Position numbers and translations under genes: made by a program. Below the pieces are notes generated by a model. That model was given only the letters and a program-made list of their open reading frames with translations, was not told the DNA's origin and ran no database searches. From Amycolatopsis sp. NBC_01488 (GTDB taxonomy: Bacteria > Actinomycetota > Actinomycetes > Mycobacteriales > Pseudonocardiaceae), in the NCBI RefSeq assembly GCF_036227105.1, contig NZ_CP109434.1, positions 9,396,501-9,460,500 of the forward strand: a stretch of DNA of 64,000 nt, given 5' to 3'. Positions 16,858-25,017 of the stretch are shown one piece after another. Position 1 is the stretch's first letter. The number at the start of each line of letters is the position of its first letter.

Positions 16858-18275
16858 CCCGTTCCACCCGACGGAGCCGGCCGTCCGGCCGTGGCCGGGT
16901 CCAGCGCGGGGCCCGTCGGCACCAATGCCAGCAAACTACCTGCGACCGGTGATTTCGCCACGCTTCCGTAGCCGAGCGAGGCCACTGCCTGCGCGTTCAC
17001 CACCGGGTACTTCCGGCCGGTGTCGGTCACCAGGTACGTGGTGGCCGAGCCGGACTCGACGACGACGGCTCCCCCCGAGGGAGGCACCCACACCTCGTCC
17101 GCCACCCGTGCTTCGGTCCTCGTGGCGACCTGGATTGCCTTGGCACCAGGGGAAAGCGGGAATTCGGCCGAAACGAGCAACCGGCTGCCCTGGATGCACA
17201 GCGCGACCGAGCCGCCGGTGATCGGCGCCTTGCCCGGGATGCGGTCGGGGAAGGCCGCGGGGTCGGCGCCGCCCGCCCCGGAAGCGGCGACCTTCGGCGC
17301 GGCGGCGACGTCGGCGGCGCGGACCTCGAGCGGCTTCGGCGTCCCTTCGTACGCGGCGGCGTTGGCGCCGGTCGTCACCAGGAGGCTCGCCTCGGTCTGC
17401 CCGACCGGCTCGAGGCCGTCGCGGCGGACGAGGTAGTACGACGTCGCGGAGCCGGGCGCGGCCATCGCGTCCACGACGGCGAGGACCTCGCCGACGCGCG
17501 TGTCGCGGCCGCCGACCGCCGGGCCCCGGTCGCCCGCGCCGTCGACCGGCAGCGCGGTCAGGTCACGTCCGGCGGGGACGGTGTCGATCCACCGGGAGGA
17601 CACCGCGATCGTCGGGTAGCTGTCGAGCTGCAGCGCGGTCGCGGCCTCGTCGGACAGCCGGTAGCGGCGGCCGCCGTCGAGCAGGAACCGGTCGCCCTGC
17701 GGGAGCCGGACGATCACGCCCTGGTCGCGCGGCAGCTCGACGCCGGACGCGGGCGCGGCGAGCAGGACGGCGGTGCGCGGCTCGGCCGACGCCGGCGCGT
17801 CCTGGGTGGTGCGGCTGCAGCTCGTCCACGGCGTGCTCACGAGCGCGCCCGCCGCGGGCAGCGAGTCGGGCGCGCCCGGGATGCCGATCTGCGTGCCGCG
17901 GCCGGCCTTGCCGAGGTTCTCCGAGGAGACGGACACGGTGGCATCGCCGTTCCCGCCGGCCAGCAGCCGCGCGGAGGCGTAGTTGAGGACGGGGTGCAGG
18001 ACGCCGTCGGCGCCGAGCACGAACCGGGCGCCGGTGCCCTCCTCGACGATCACCTTGCCGCCGGCCAGCCAGTCCTTGCCGCCGGAGGGGTTGAGCAGGC
18101 CGATGATGCCGAAGACGGCCGTGACGAGCAGGGCGGCCACGAGCCCCAGCACGGTGCCGAGCACGAGCCGGCGGCTGGGCGAGACGGGGTGGTTGGCGTC
18201 GGCCGCGACGAGTGCGGAAACGAGCCTGCGCCGGAGGAACTGGTACGCCTGGATCTGGTCCCGCTGCGTCCACAC
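16854..18275 (-). CDS. eccB: Type VII secretion membrane component EccB
   Basis: 473 residues from a GTG at 18275, which begins MWTQRDQIQAYQFLRRRLVS, the normal EccB opening. A longer open frame upstream does not match the family. One membrane helix (about 39-60, LVLGTVLGLVAALLVTAVFG) follows a short cytoplasmic tail. The rest is the large extracytoplasmic EccB domain with its repeated beta-rich units and a pair of cysteines. EccB is part of the EccBCDE core membrane complex, reaching into the cell envelope. It is divergent from eccE with a 142-base shared promoter region, and is cotranscribed with two response regulators. Confidence 0.92.
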   Translation of the reverse strand: MWTQRDQIQAYQFLRRRLVSALVAADANHPVSPSRRLVLGTVLGLVAALLVTAVFGIIGLLNPSGGKDWLAGGKVIVEEGTGARFVLGADGVLHPVLNYASARLLAGGNGDATVSVSSENLGKAGRGTQIGIPGAPDSLPAAGALVSTPWTSCSRTTQDAPASAEPRTAVLLAAPASGVELPRDQGVIVRLPQGDRFLLDGGRRYRLSDEAATALQLDSYPTIAVSSRWIDTVPAGRDLTALPVDGAGDRGPAVGGRDTRVGEVLAVVDAMAAPGSATSYYLVRRDGLEPVGQTEASLLVTTGANAAAYEGTPKPLEVRAADVAAAPKVAASGAGGADPAAFPDRIPGKAPITGGSVALCIQGSRLLVSAEFPLSPGAKAIQVATRTEARVADEVWVPPSGGAVVVESGSATTYLVTDTGRKYPVVNAQAVASLGYGSVAKSPVAGSLLALVPTGPALDPATAGRPAPSGGTG

Positions 18276-18417
18276 GCGTGGTGCCCCCCGGCTGTGTGCG
18301 TCGTCCTCCCGAGCGGCCGATGCTAAGCCGCGCCTGCGGGGGCGGCGAGGGTAATTTTTACGCCCACGCGGTATCCGGGGAAGCAGTAGCGTCGCAAGCC
18401 CGGGGAAAGGGGAGCCC

Positions 18418-19467
18418 GTGTCCGTCGAAACCGCCGGCGCCGTGCGCCCGGCACCGCCGCGGCCCGCGTCGGCGCCGCTGCCCTGGCTGCTGCCGATCCG
18501 GCCGCTGCAGGCCGCGCTGTGGGAGATCGCGGGCATCGCCGCGCTGCTCGCGTGGATGGTCGGCACCGTCTCGCAGCCGGTGCGCATCGGGGTGAGCGTG
18601 GCGGCCGGGCTGGTCGTGCTGCTGACGTCCGTGCGCTTCGCCGGGCGGCACCTGGCGGGCTGGGCCCTGACCTGGACGGCGTTCCGGCTGCGGCGCCACG
18701 ACACGCGCCGCGACAGCCCCGACCCGCTGCTGAGCGTGGCCGGGCCGGTGAAGGTCCGCCAGCACGTCGACCGCGCGGGCAACCGCTTCGGCGTCGCCGA
18801 GGTCGACGGCGGCTGGAGCGCGCTGGTGCGCCTGACGCAGGGCCCGGGAGCGCCCGGGCCGTTGGTGGACGCCCTGCGTGCGGCTTATGCGCGCACGGAC
18901 GTGCCGTTGGCGTCGGCCCAGCTGCTGACGTGGGCGATCCCGCGAGGCGACCAGGTGCTCCGGGTCCGCTGGCTGGCGGTGCGGTACCGCCCGGACCTCG
19001 CACCGATCGCGGCGGTGGCTCGCGGCGGTGGCGATCTCGGGGCGTTGCGGAGCACGGCGTCGGCGGCGTTGAGCCTGATGGGGGCGCTGGCCGAGGCGGG
19101 GTACCAGAGCACTGTGCTCGAGGCGGGGGAGCTGGCGAAGGAGCTTCGGGTGGCGCTGGGCGTTCAGGGGCCCGCGTCCGGGCCGCCGGACCGGTGGAAG
19201 TCCTGGGTCTGGGGCGACGGGACGCAGAGGTGCTTCCGGCCCCGGTCGTCCCGGGTGGTGGATTTCTCGGTTCCCGGAGCGGCTTTCACGGCGACGTCGT
19301 ACACGCTGACGCGCACGGCAGGCGGGCGGGAGAAGGCCGAAGTGACCATCCGGGTGGGGGCCCGGCCGGGTGTCCCGGTGCCGTCGCCGGGGATTCCGGT
19401 GGTCCCGCTGCACGGACGGCACGGCGCGGCCGTGCGGCAGACACTCCCGCTGGCTTTGGACAGCTGA
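18418..19467 (+). CDS. eccE: Type VII secretion membrane component EccE
   Basis: 349 residues from GTG 18418, preceded by AAAGGGGAG. Two adjacent N-terminal membrane helices (about 35-75) are followed by a cytoplasmic domain beginning FAGRHLAGWALTWTAFRLRR, as in the EccE family. EccE sits at the periphery of the T7SS membrane complex. The conserved part of the family is short and divergent, so identity rests on the helices, the post-helix arginine-rich linker, and the position between eccB and eccD. It ends 11 bases before the convergent eccD stop. Confidence 0.85.
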   Translation: MSVETAGAVRPAPPRPASAPLPWLLPIRPLQAALWEIAGIAALLAWMVGTVSQPVRIGVSVAAGLVVLLTSVRFAGRHLAGWALTWTAFRLRRHDTRRDSPDPLLSVAGPVKVRQHVDRAGNRFGVAEVDGGWSALVRLTQGPGAPGPLVDALRAAYARTDVPLASAQLLTWAIPRGDQVLRVRWLAVRYRPDLAPIAAVARGGGDLGALRSTASAALSLMGALAEAGYQSTVLEAGELAKELRVALGVQGPASGPPDRWKSWVWGDGTQRCFRPRSSRVVDFSVPGAAFTATSYTLTRTAGGREKAEVTIRVGARPGVPVPSPGIPVVPLHGRHGAAVRQTLPLALDS

Positions 19468-19477
19468 AAGCCATGGC

Positions 19478-20848
19478 TCAGCCGCGGACGGCTTCGTACA
19501 CCCCCGCGATCATGCCGACGAACGGCACCAGCGCCAGCAGCACCAGGAACTCCGAAACGTCCAACAGCCTCGACCAGTAAGGCGAACGCAGCCCGCGCGC
19601 CACCCGCGTCGCGTACACCAGGCAGACCACCGCCGCCAGGACCACCGCGCCGCCCGCCGCGAAGACCACCGTGCGGTTGCCCGAGGCCACCAGCCAGGCG
19701 CCCGCGCACACCAGCGCGAGGATGCCGAACGCGACCAGGACGAGGCGCTGGACGCGGCCCGCGTACGAGCGGGATCGCAGGATCCAGGCCACGCCCAGCA
19801 CCCCGGCCAGGCCGGCTTCCCAAGGCCCACCCGTGGAAAGCACGATCGACGCCGCCAGCACCACCAGGCCCAGGCCGACCAGCAGCCCCGTCAGCACCGC
19901 CTGCGCGCGGGACGTCCGGCCGATCAGCTCCGTGCCCAGCGACGGCTGTTCGTCCGCGCGGAACGCCTCCATGTCGTCCGGGACGCGCGGGAGCGGCAGC
20001 CGGGCCAGGCGCAGGGCCAGCATCGGGGCCACCGCCGCCAGCGCCGTGGCCAGCACCGCGACCACCGCCGCGGCCGCCACCGGCTTGACGCCCGCCAGCA
20101 GGACCACGCCCGTCGTCACCGCGCCGAAGCCGGCCGCGCCCGTGATCGCCACGAACCACGGCAGCCGGTCGGCCACCGACACCGCCGCCAGGACGCCGTA
20201 CACCGTCACCGCCGCGAAGCCCGCCGCCAACGGGCCTGCCGACAGCGAAAACAGCGGGTGCGGCGGCAGCACCGACATCCCCGCCAGCAGCGCGACGCCG
20301 ACCCCGGCTGCCGCGCCGGCCGCGCCCGCTTCGGCGTCTCCGTACGCCCGGCTCAGCGCGCCGCCGCCGAGCAGCAGCACCAGGGCCAGTAGCCCGGTCC
20401 CGATCGGCGCCAGGACGCTGCCGGCCGCCGCCGCCTGCACCAGCAAGCCGCCCGCCAGCAGCAGGACGACCGCGGCCACCAGCCCGGACCGCCGCGCGAC
20501 CGACGGGCCCCAGCCACCGGAGGAATCGGCGACGCTGGCGATCGAGTCGATGACGTCGTCGAACAGCAGCGGACCCCGCGGGCGCTCCCGCGGGGTCAGG
20601 TGAAGCACTTCGCCGTCCCGGATCTGGGCGGCCGCGACGCTCAGGCCGAGCGCCAGTGGCGCGCCGCCGAGCCGCGAGAGCACCCAGCCCGGGTGCTCGG
20701 CCGACGCCTGCCCGGCCGCCCCGGCCAGGCGAACCAGCTGCGGCACCAGCTCTGCGAACGTCGACTGCTGCGGCAGGGCGACGTCGACCCGGGCCCGCGG
20801 CGTCACCACCGTGACCCGCCGGGTCGTGCCCGTCAAAGCGGTGGTCAT
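19478..20848 (-). CDS. eccD: Type VII secretion integral membrane protein EccD
   Basis: 456 residues. The first ~90 residues form a ubiquitin-like (YukD-type) domain, RVTVVTPRARVDVALPQQ to LHLTPRERPRG. About eleven hydrophobic transmembrane segments then run to the C-terminus. EccD dimers form the membrane scaffold of the secretion pore. Its start overlaps the upstream YbaB-like gene by one base (TGATG), so it is last in an operon of substrate-like and accessory genes running from 24874 down to 19478. Confidence 0.93.
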   Translation of the reverse strand: MTTALTGTTRRVTVVTPRARVDVALPQQSTFAELVPQLVRLAGAAGQASAEHPGWVLSRLGGAPLALGLSVAAAQIRDGEVLHLTPRERPRGPLLFDDVIDSIASVADSSGGWGPSVARRSGLVAAVVLLLAGGLLVQAAAAGSVLAPIGTGLLALVLLLGGGALSRAYGDAEAGAAGAAAGVGVALLAGMSVLPPHPLFSLSAGPLAAGFAAVTVYGVLAAVSVADRLPWFVAITGAAGFGAVTTGVVLLAGVKPVAAAAVVAVLATALAAVAPMLALRLARLPLPRVPDDMEAFRADEQPSLGTELIGRTSRAQAVLTGLLVGLGLVVLAASIVLSTGGPWEAGLAGVLGVAWILRSRSYAGRVQRLVLVAFGILALVCAGAWLVASGNRTVVFAAGGAVVLAAVVCLVYATRVARGLRSPYWSRLLDVSEFLVLLALVPFVGMIAGVYEAVRG

Positions 20849-21168
20849 CAGACGTTCTTCGCGGCCGAGATCACCGGGGCGAACTTCGCGTTCGACGCCT
20901 CGGCGAGCTTCTGCAGCCCGGCGTTCACCGCCTCCAGCACGATTTCCGAGAGGGTGCGGGCGTCGTACTCGCGGATCGCGCGGGGGTCGATGTCGATCGA
21001 GGTGAAGCGCCCGTCGCCGCGGAGGGTGACGGTGACCTCGTTCTGCCGCGAGTGCGCCTTGACCTCCATCGCCTCGACCGTGCGCTGGATCCGCTGGACC
21101 TCCTCGGTCTGCTTGCGCACCTGCGCGAGCAGCTCGTCCATGTCCGGCACCGCGTACGGATCGGTCAC
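20848..21168 (-). CDS. YbaB/EbfC-family (EspL-like) protein
   Basis: 106 residues from GTG 21168. It has the YbaB/EbfC fold pattern: an N-terminal helix (MDELLAQVRKQTEEVQRIQRT), a beta-strand region with VTVTLRGDGRFTSIDIDP, and a C-terminal helix ending in FAPVI. YbaB proteins are small DNA-binding or chaperone-like dimers. In mycobacterial ESX-1 the accessory protein EspL belongs to this family. Overlaps of three bases (GTGA) with the gene before and one base with eccD after make it part of the T7SS operon. A role in stabilising substrates or in regulation is likely but unproven. Confidence 0.82.
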   Translation of the reverse strand: MTDPYAVPDMDELLAQVRKQTEEVQRIQRTVEAMEVKAHSRQNEVTVTLRGDGRFTSIDIDPRAIREYDARTLSEIVLEAVNAGLQKLAEASNAKFAPVISAAKNV

Positions 21169-21635
21169 TGTTGCATCCCTTCGTGCTGGCGGACGCGGAC
21201 GCTGCCCACGAACCGCTGGAAACCGGGTGAGAGCCGCCGCGCGGTCGCGGGCGCGGCCGTGCAGGCGAGCTCGAGCACCAGCCGGTCCGCCGGCGCGGGG
21301 CCGGGAACCGTCAGGTGCACCTGGGTCTGGATCAGCTCGTCGCCTTCGCCGGTGCGCAAGCGAAGCAGCTGCATGACGCCGGGCGCAGCCGGGGCGCCGA
21401 CGTCGCGGCGGCTCAGTACTTCCAGGCCGGCCAGCGTGCGCGAAAGGCGTTCGACGGCTTCCTCCGCGATGGCGTCGATCGACGCATCGTCCGGCCGCTG
21501 CTGGACGCTCACCGTGATGTTCGGGACGAACTCGCCCGGTGCAGCGTCGTGCACGGCGACGAACACCGCGCCCGAGTCGCCCGGGTCGACGGCGGTCCAG
21601 CCGTCCGGGATGACGAAGTCGAGGGGAAGCGTCAT
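21165..21635 (-). CDS. LpqN/LpqT-like domain protein of the T7SS operon
   Basis: 156 residues from ATG 21635, which overlaps the stop of the gene before it by one base. It opens MTLPLDFVIPDGWTAVDP and contains PNITVSVQQRPDDASIDAIAEEAVERLSR, a pattern like the LpqN/DUF1795 group. There is no signal peptide or lipobox, so unlike LpqN it should stay in the cytoplasm. Similar cytosolic proteins occur beside WXG-type substrates in actinomycete T7SS loci and may act as substrate-specific partners. The family call is from the sequence pattern only. Confidence 0.6.
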   Translation of the reverse strand: MTLPLDFVIPDGWTAVDPGDSGAVFVAVHDAAPGEFVPNITVSVQQRPDDASIDAIAEEAVERLSRTLAGLEVLSRRDVGAPAAPGVMQLLRLRTGEGDELIQTQVHLTVPGPAPADRLVLELACTAAPATARRLSPGFQRFVGSVRVRQHEGMQQ

Positions 21636-22995
21636 CACAGCCCCACGTACGAAACGGCGTCGTCCCAAGCGGATCCGACCGCGTTGGCGGCGTCGTGCGC
21701 CGCGGTCCCGACGTAGTCCGCGGCCGCCCCGCCGTACTCACCGATCGTGTGGCCGAGCTTGGGCAGGTCGATGTCGATCTTCGCGCCGACCCCGGCGCCG
21801 AGACCGAGCGCCGCGCCCGCCTTGAAGTTGACCTTGAGGTGGCCGGCGTCGTAGACGGCCTGGGCGTCCAGCTGCGCGCCGAGGCCGTACTGCAGGGTGC
21901 CGTTCGCGCCGACGCCGACGCCCGCGACGTCCGCCGCGACCTCGCCCTCGACCTTCCCGCCGACGAAAGCGTTCGCGTGCGCGCCGACGCCGTGCGCGCC
22001 GATCGTGCCGGACGCGCCGACCTCGCCGCCCGCGAACACCGAGCCCTGGCGTGCGCCTCGGCGACCCCCCACTCCTGCTTGCCTTCGAGCTCGCTGTGCA
22101 CCGCGGCCAGTTCCGCGTGCCCGGACGCGCCGACGTCCCAGCCCTTCGACGTGATCTTCCCGTCGTACTCCGGGTCGAGCCCGTCCTGCTCGTGCTGGAA
22201 CTTGGCGTAGGTGATCTCGGTGTTGCGGGCCAGTTTCTCCTTCACGCCTTCGGCTTCCGGCTGCCCGAAGGGCGTGTCCGCCTTCTTCGGCGCGCGCGTG
22301 CCTTCGAGGCCGTCCCAGGTCAGCTTCTTCCAGCCCGAGTTGCCGAACCACGACGGCACGGTCCGCGGCCGCTTCCGGCCGTCGAGCGGCTCGCCGTTGA
22401 GCCAGTGCAGCGGGCCGCGGGCCCACTTGCCCAGCTCGTGCTCCAGCCGTCCGACGCCTTCGGGCGGGAACAGCTCGGCGAGCGCGTCGGAGAACTCGTC
22501 GACGACCTGGCGGGCGGCCTGGACGCTCTGCTCGCCCAGCTGCCGCGCGGCCTGGATGAACGCGCCGACCGAGCCGGAGTTCACCGCGCGCGCCTGCGCG
22601 GTGAACTGCTGGGCGTACTGGTCGAACTGTGCGATGACCGAGTCCACGGCGGACTTCGCCGACTGGACCAGCTGGGACGCGGTCGAAAGCCGTTTCGCCT
22701 GGTCGTCGAGCTTCGTGGCGGCGTCGGTGAGTTCTTCGCCTAGCTTCCGGGCCGCGGTCGCGAACGCGGTGTAGGCATCGCCGTCCCAGTCCGCGTGCAG
22801 GGTCGTCGCGGACTCGTCGACTTCGCGGGCCTTGCCCGAGACCGTCGAGGCCTGGGTGGCGACCCGCTGCGACGCGGCACTGAGCGCACCGGGATCCCCG
22901 GTGACGCGTCGCTGGCATTCGGCCAGGATCTGCCGGTACCCGGACAGGATGGAGCTGACCACGCCCGACGCGTCGACGACCCCCGAGGACCACAT
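21635..22995 (-). pseudogene. T7SS WXG100-type large substrate, broken by one-base frameshift near 22050
   Basis: The N-terminal part starts MWSSGVVDASGVVSSILSGY and has a WXG motif (HADWDGDAY) in a helical ESX-like domain, then a linker with PSWFGNSGWKKLTWDGLEG. The frame reads well up to GVAEAHA near 22050, then turns into Arg/Ser-rich nonsense. The other minus frame continues with QGSVFAGGEVGASGTIG and an Ala/Gly-rich beta-like C-terminus ending VSYVGL at 21635. The span, 1361 bases, is one base short of a multiple of three. Adding one C to give GCCCAGGGC would restore a 453-residue protein reading EAHAQGSVFAG. This is either a sequencing error or a real disruption. Overlap signals at both ends argue that the gene was functional until recently. 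Confidence 0.75.
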
Positions 22996-22998
22996 GGG

Positions 22999-24069
22999 CT
23001 AGTTCCCGGCCGCGTCGTAGCCGACGTGCTGGCTGAAGTGCTGGCCGTTGTAGTCGAGCGCGATGTCGAGGTCGAAGTCCCGGCCGCCCGGAGCCTCCAC
23101 AGTGGACTCCCCGGTGGTCAGGTTGGTGTGGATCGTGACCTCGTTCGCACCGCCCGGCGCAGGAGCGGGAGCCGGTGCCGGGGTGGTGGGAACCGAACCG
23201 GTGGCCGGCGCCGTCGAAGCGTGGTCGACGGGGATCCAGCTGTTCGAGGGGTCCAGCGGGGTCCCGTTGGCGGTCACCGGCACGGAAGCGCCGTTCGCTC
23301 CCGTGCCGGTGCCGGTGCCGGAACCGCCGCCGGTGGCGAGCGCGGGCGGGGTGTAGTCGGTGAACGAAGGCTGCTGCGGGATCCCCCCGCCGCTCCCGCC
23401 CGCCACCACCTGCTGCCCGGCCGGGCTTGCCACCGACGGCGGGGCCTGCGGCGCGGTGACCGGGGTGGTCCCGATCGACGGCGTCGTCGCGCCCGCGCTG
23501 CCGGAGTCGTGGTGGAACAGCTTCTCGATCTCGCCGATGGCCTGCGCGAGCTGGGTGACCTGCTGGGCGAGGTCGACCGCGCCGAGCGCCTTGAGCAGCG
23601 CGCCGATCGAGGTGATGAACGCCCGCAGCGACGCGCTCGTCGCGGTCGACAAAGCGACCGCCGCGCCGTAGGTCCACCAGTTCGACATCAGCGCGGCGAC
23701 CGTCGGGTTCACCGCCGAGACCACCGCGCGGTAGGCCTCCTGCGCGGTCTTGATCAGCGTGCCGGAGACGCCGAGCAGCTCGGCGCCCTTCTGCACGACG
23801 GTGATGATCGTCTCGAGCTGCTTCAGGGAGTCGCCGATCTTCTTCAGCGCCGACTCGCTCGCCGCGCCCGACCAGATCTTGCCGAGCTGGTCGGCGGCCT
23901 TGGTCAGCTCGTTGTACATGCTGAGGAACTGCTCGGCCTTGCGGACCAGGTCCACGACGTGCTTCGCGATCTGCTCGGGCTGGCCGGTGACGATCTGCGG
24001 CAGGATGGTGATCGGCCCGCCCGAGGACGCGGTCGCGTCCATCGCGCTGGAGTTCGGGAAAGTCAGCAT
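22999..24069 (-). CDS. T7SS substrate-like protein, helical N-terminus with Pro/Gly-rich tail
   Basis: 356 residues from ATG 24069. The first ~200 residues are predicted helical with a WSG turn (GKIWSGAASESALKKI), like a WXG100/PPE-type helical bundle. Two more hydrophobic helices follow (ALMSNWWTYGAAVAL, LRAFITSIGALLKALG). A low-complexity Pro/Thr/Gly region then leads to a C-terminal beta-rich segment with EVTIHTNLTTGESTVEAPGG. No enzyme motif is seen. It is three bases from the following gene and 31 from the preceding EspC-like gene, so it belongs to the same operon. I regard it as a secreted partner or substrate; the precise role is unknown. Confidence 0.65.
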   Translation of the reverse strand: MLTFPNSSAMDATASSGGPITILPQIVTGQPEQIAKHVVDLVRKAEQFLSMYNELTKAADQLGKIWSGAASESALKKIGDSLKQLETIITVVQKGAELLGVSGTLIKTAQEAYRAVVSAVNPTVAALMSNWWTYGAAVALSTATSASLRAFITSIGALLKALGAVDLAQQVTQLAQAIGEIEKLFHHDSGSAGATTPSIGTTPVTAPQAPPSVASPAGQQVVAGGSGGGIPQQPSFTDYTPPALATGGGSGTGTGTGANGASVPVTANGTPLDPSNSWIPVDHASTAPATGSVPTTPAPAPAPAPGGANEVTIHTNLTTGESTVEAPGGRDFDLDIALDYNGQHFSQHVGYDAAGN

Positions 24070-24100
24070 CGGACCTCGCAGGTTCTCAAGGAGCGGACGA

Positions 24101-24874
24101 TCAGACGACGGACGCGGGCCGGTACACGCTGACCTTCGCCAGCCCGCTGATGCGGGCGTCGAGGAGCCCGTGGTTGTAGAGGCGGCCGCCGTCGCCGGCG
24201 ACGCCGATGACCGGCCGGCGGTCGGAGAACAGCAGCGGCTCGACGACCACGACGTCGCCGCTGTGCACGCCGCCCGGAACGTCGGAGAAGGTGCGCGCGG
24301 TGCCGGCGTAGACCTCGATCAGCCCGACGCGCGCCTGGTTGTCGGCGTCGCCGGCCAGCCAGTCGTTGAAGTCGGCGACGCCGTGGAAGCGCGTGTCGGT
24401 GATCGGGTGGTCGCCGAGCCTGCCGAGCCGCGCGTCCCCCAGGTAGCGCAGCACGTTCCCGACCGACGACGGCTCGCCGTGGGCGCCCGCGCTGTCGTTG
24501 ACGGCCAGGGTGGCGAGCTCGGAGGCGTGCGAGCTGCCCCAGATCGACGACGTGGGTGCCGCGGACCCGTCGTGCCCGCCGCCGTAGCCGGCCGCGGTGG
24601 CCTGGTCGGCCGCCTGATAGGTGTCGGCGCTGGCCTTGACCAGCCCGTTGACCTGCTGCAGCAGCTGCAGGAGCGTGCGGACGGCGGTGACCTGGCCGGA
24701 GTGCAGCGCGGCGTTCGCGGCGGCGACGGCGCTGCCGAAGCCCGCGAACGACATCGGCTGCACGACCAGGCGCTCGAGGTCGGACACCGCGTTGATGCCG
24801 TGGGCGATGATGCCGCCGACGTTGCCGACGGAAGAGCGCATCGCCTCGGGCTCAGCCCGGTACTCGCCGGCCAT
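24101..24874 (-). CDS. EspC-like type VII secretion target protein
   Basis: 257 residues. The N-terminal ~105 residues form a helix-turn-helix of the ESX-target (EspC/PE-like) type, ending with the general T7SS signal YxxxD as YQAAD. After a Gly-rich linker comes a compact domain (VGLIEVYAGTARTFSDVPGGVHSGDVVVVEPL) that I do not recognise. It is the first gene of the minus-strand T7SS operon. The 143-base gap to the divergent eccC should carry promoters for both. Confidence 0.7.
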   Translation of the reverse strand: MAGEYRAEPEAMRSSVGNVGGIIAHGINAVSDLERLVVQPMSFAGFGSAVAAANAALHSGQVTAVRTLLQLLQQVNGLVKASADTYQAADQATAAGYGGGHDGSAAPTSSIWGSSHASELATLAVNDSAGAHGEPSSVGNVLRYLGDARLGRLGDHPITDTRFHGVADFNDWLAGDADNQARVGLIEVYAGTARTFSDVPGGVHSGDVVVVEPLLFSDRRPVIGVAGDGGRLYNHGLLDARISGLAKVSVYRPASVV

Positions 24875-25017
24875 GGCTCTCCTTCCGCGGGTGGCTGCTC
24901 GGCAGAGCGTAGGTTCGGCCCCGGAAGCGGGCGGACGGCAAAAGTACCCACCGCGCCGGGTCGGCGAGTGGCCAAAATACCGGTCAGCGCCCTTCCGATC
25001 CGCTGGAGCCTAGAAGC

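Noticed and set aside
16286..17221. Plus-strand open frames antisense to eccB and the response regulators
   Set aside because: They are Ser/Arg-rich shadows of genes with clear domains on the minus strand.
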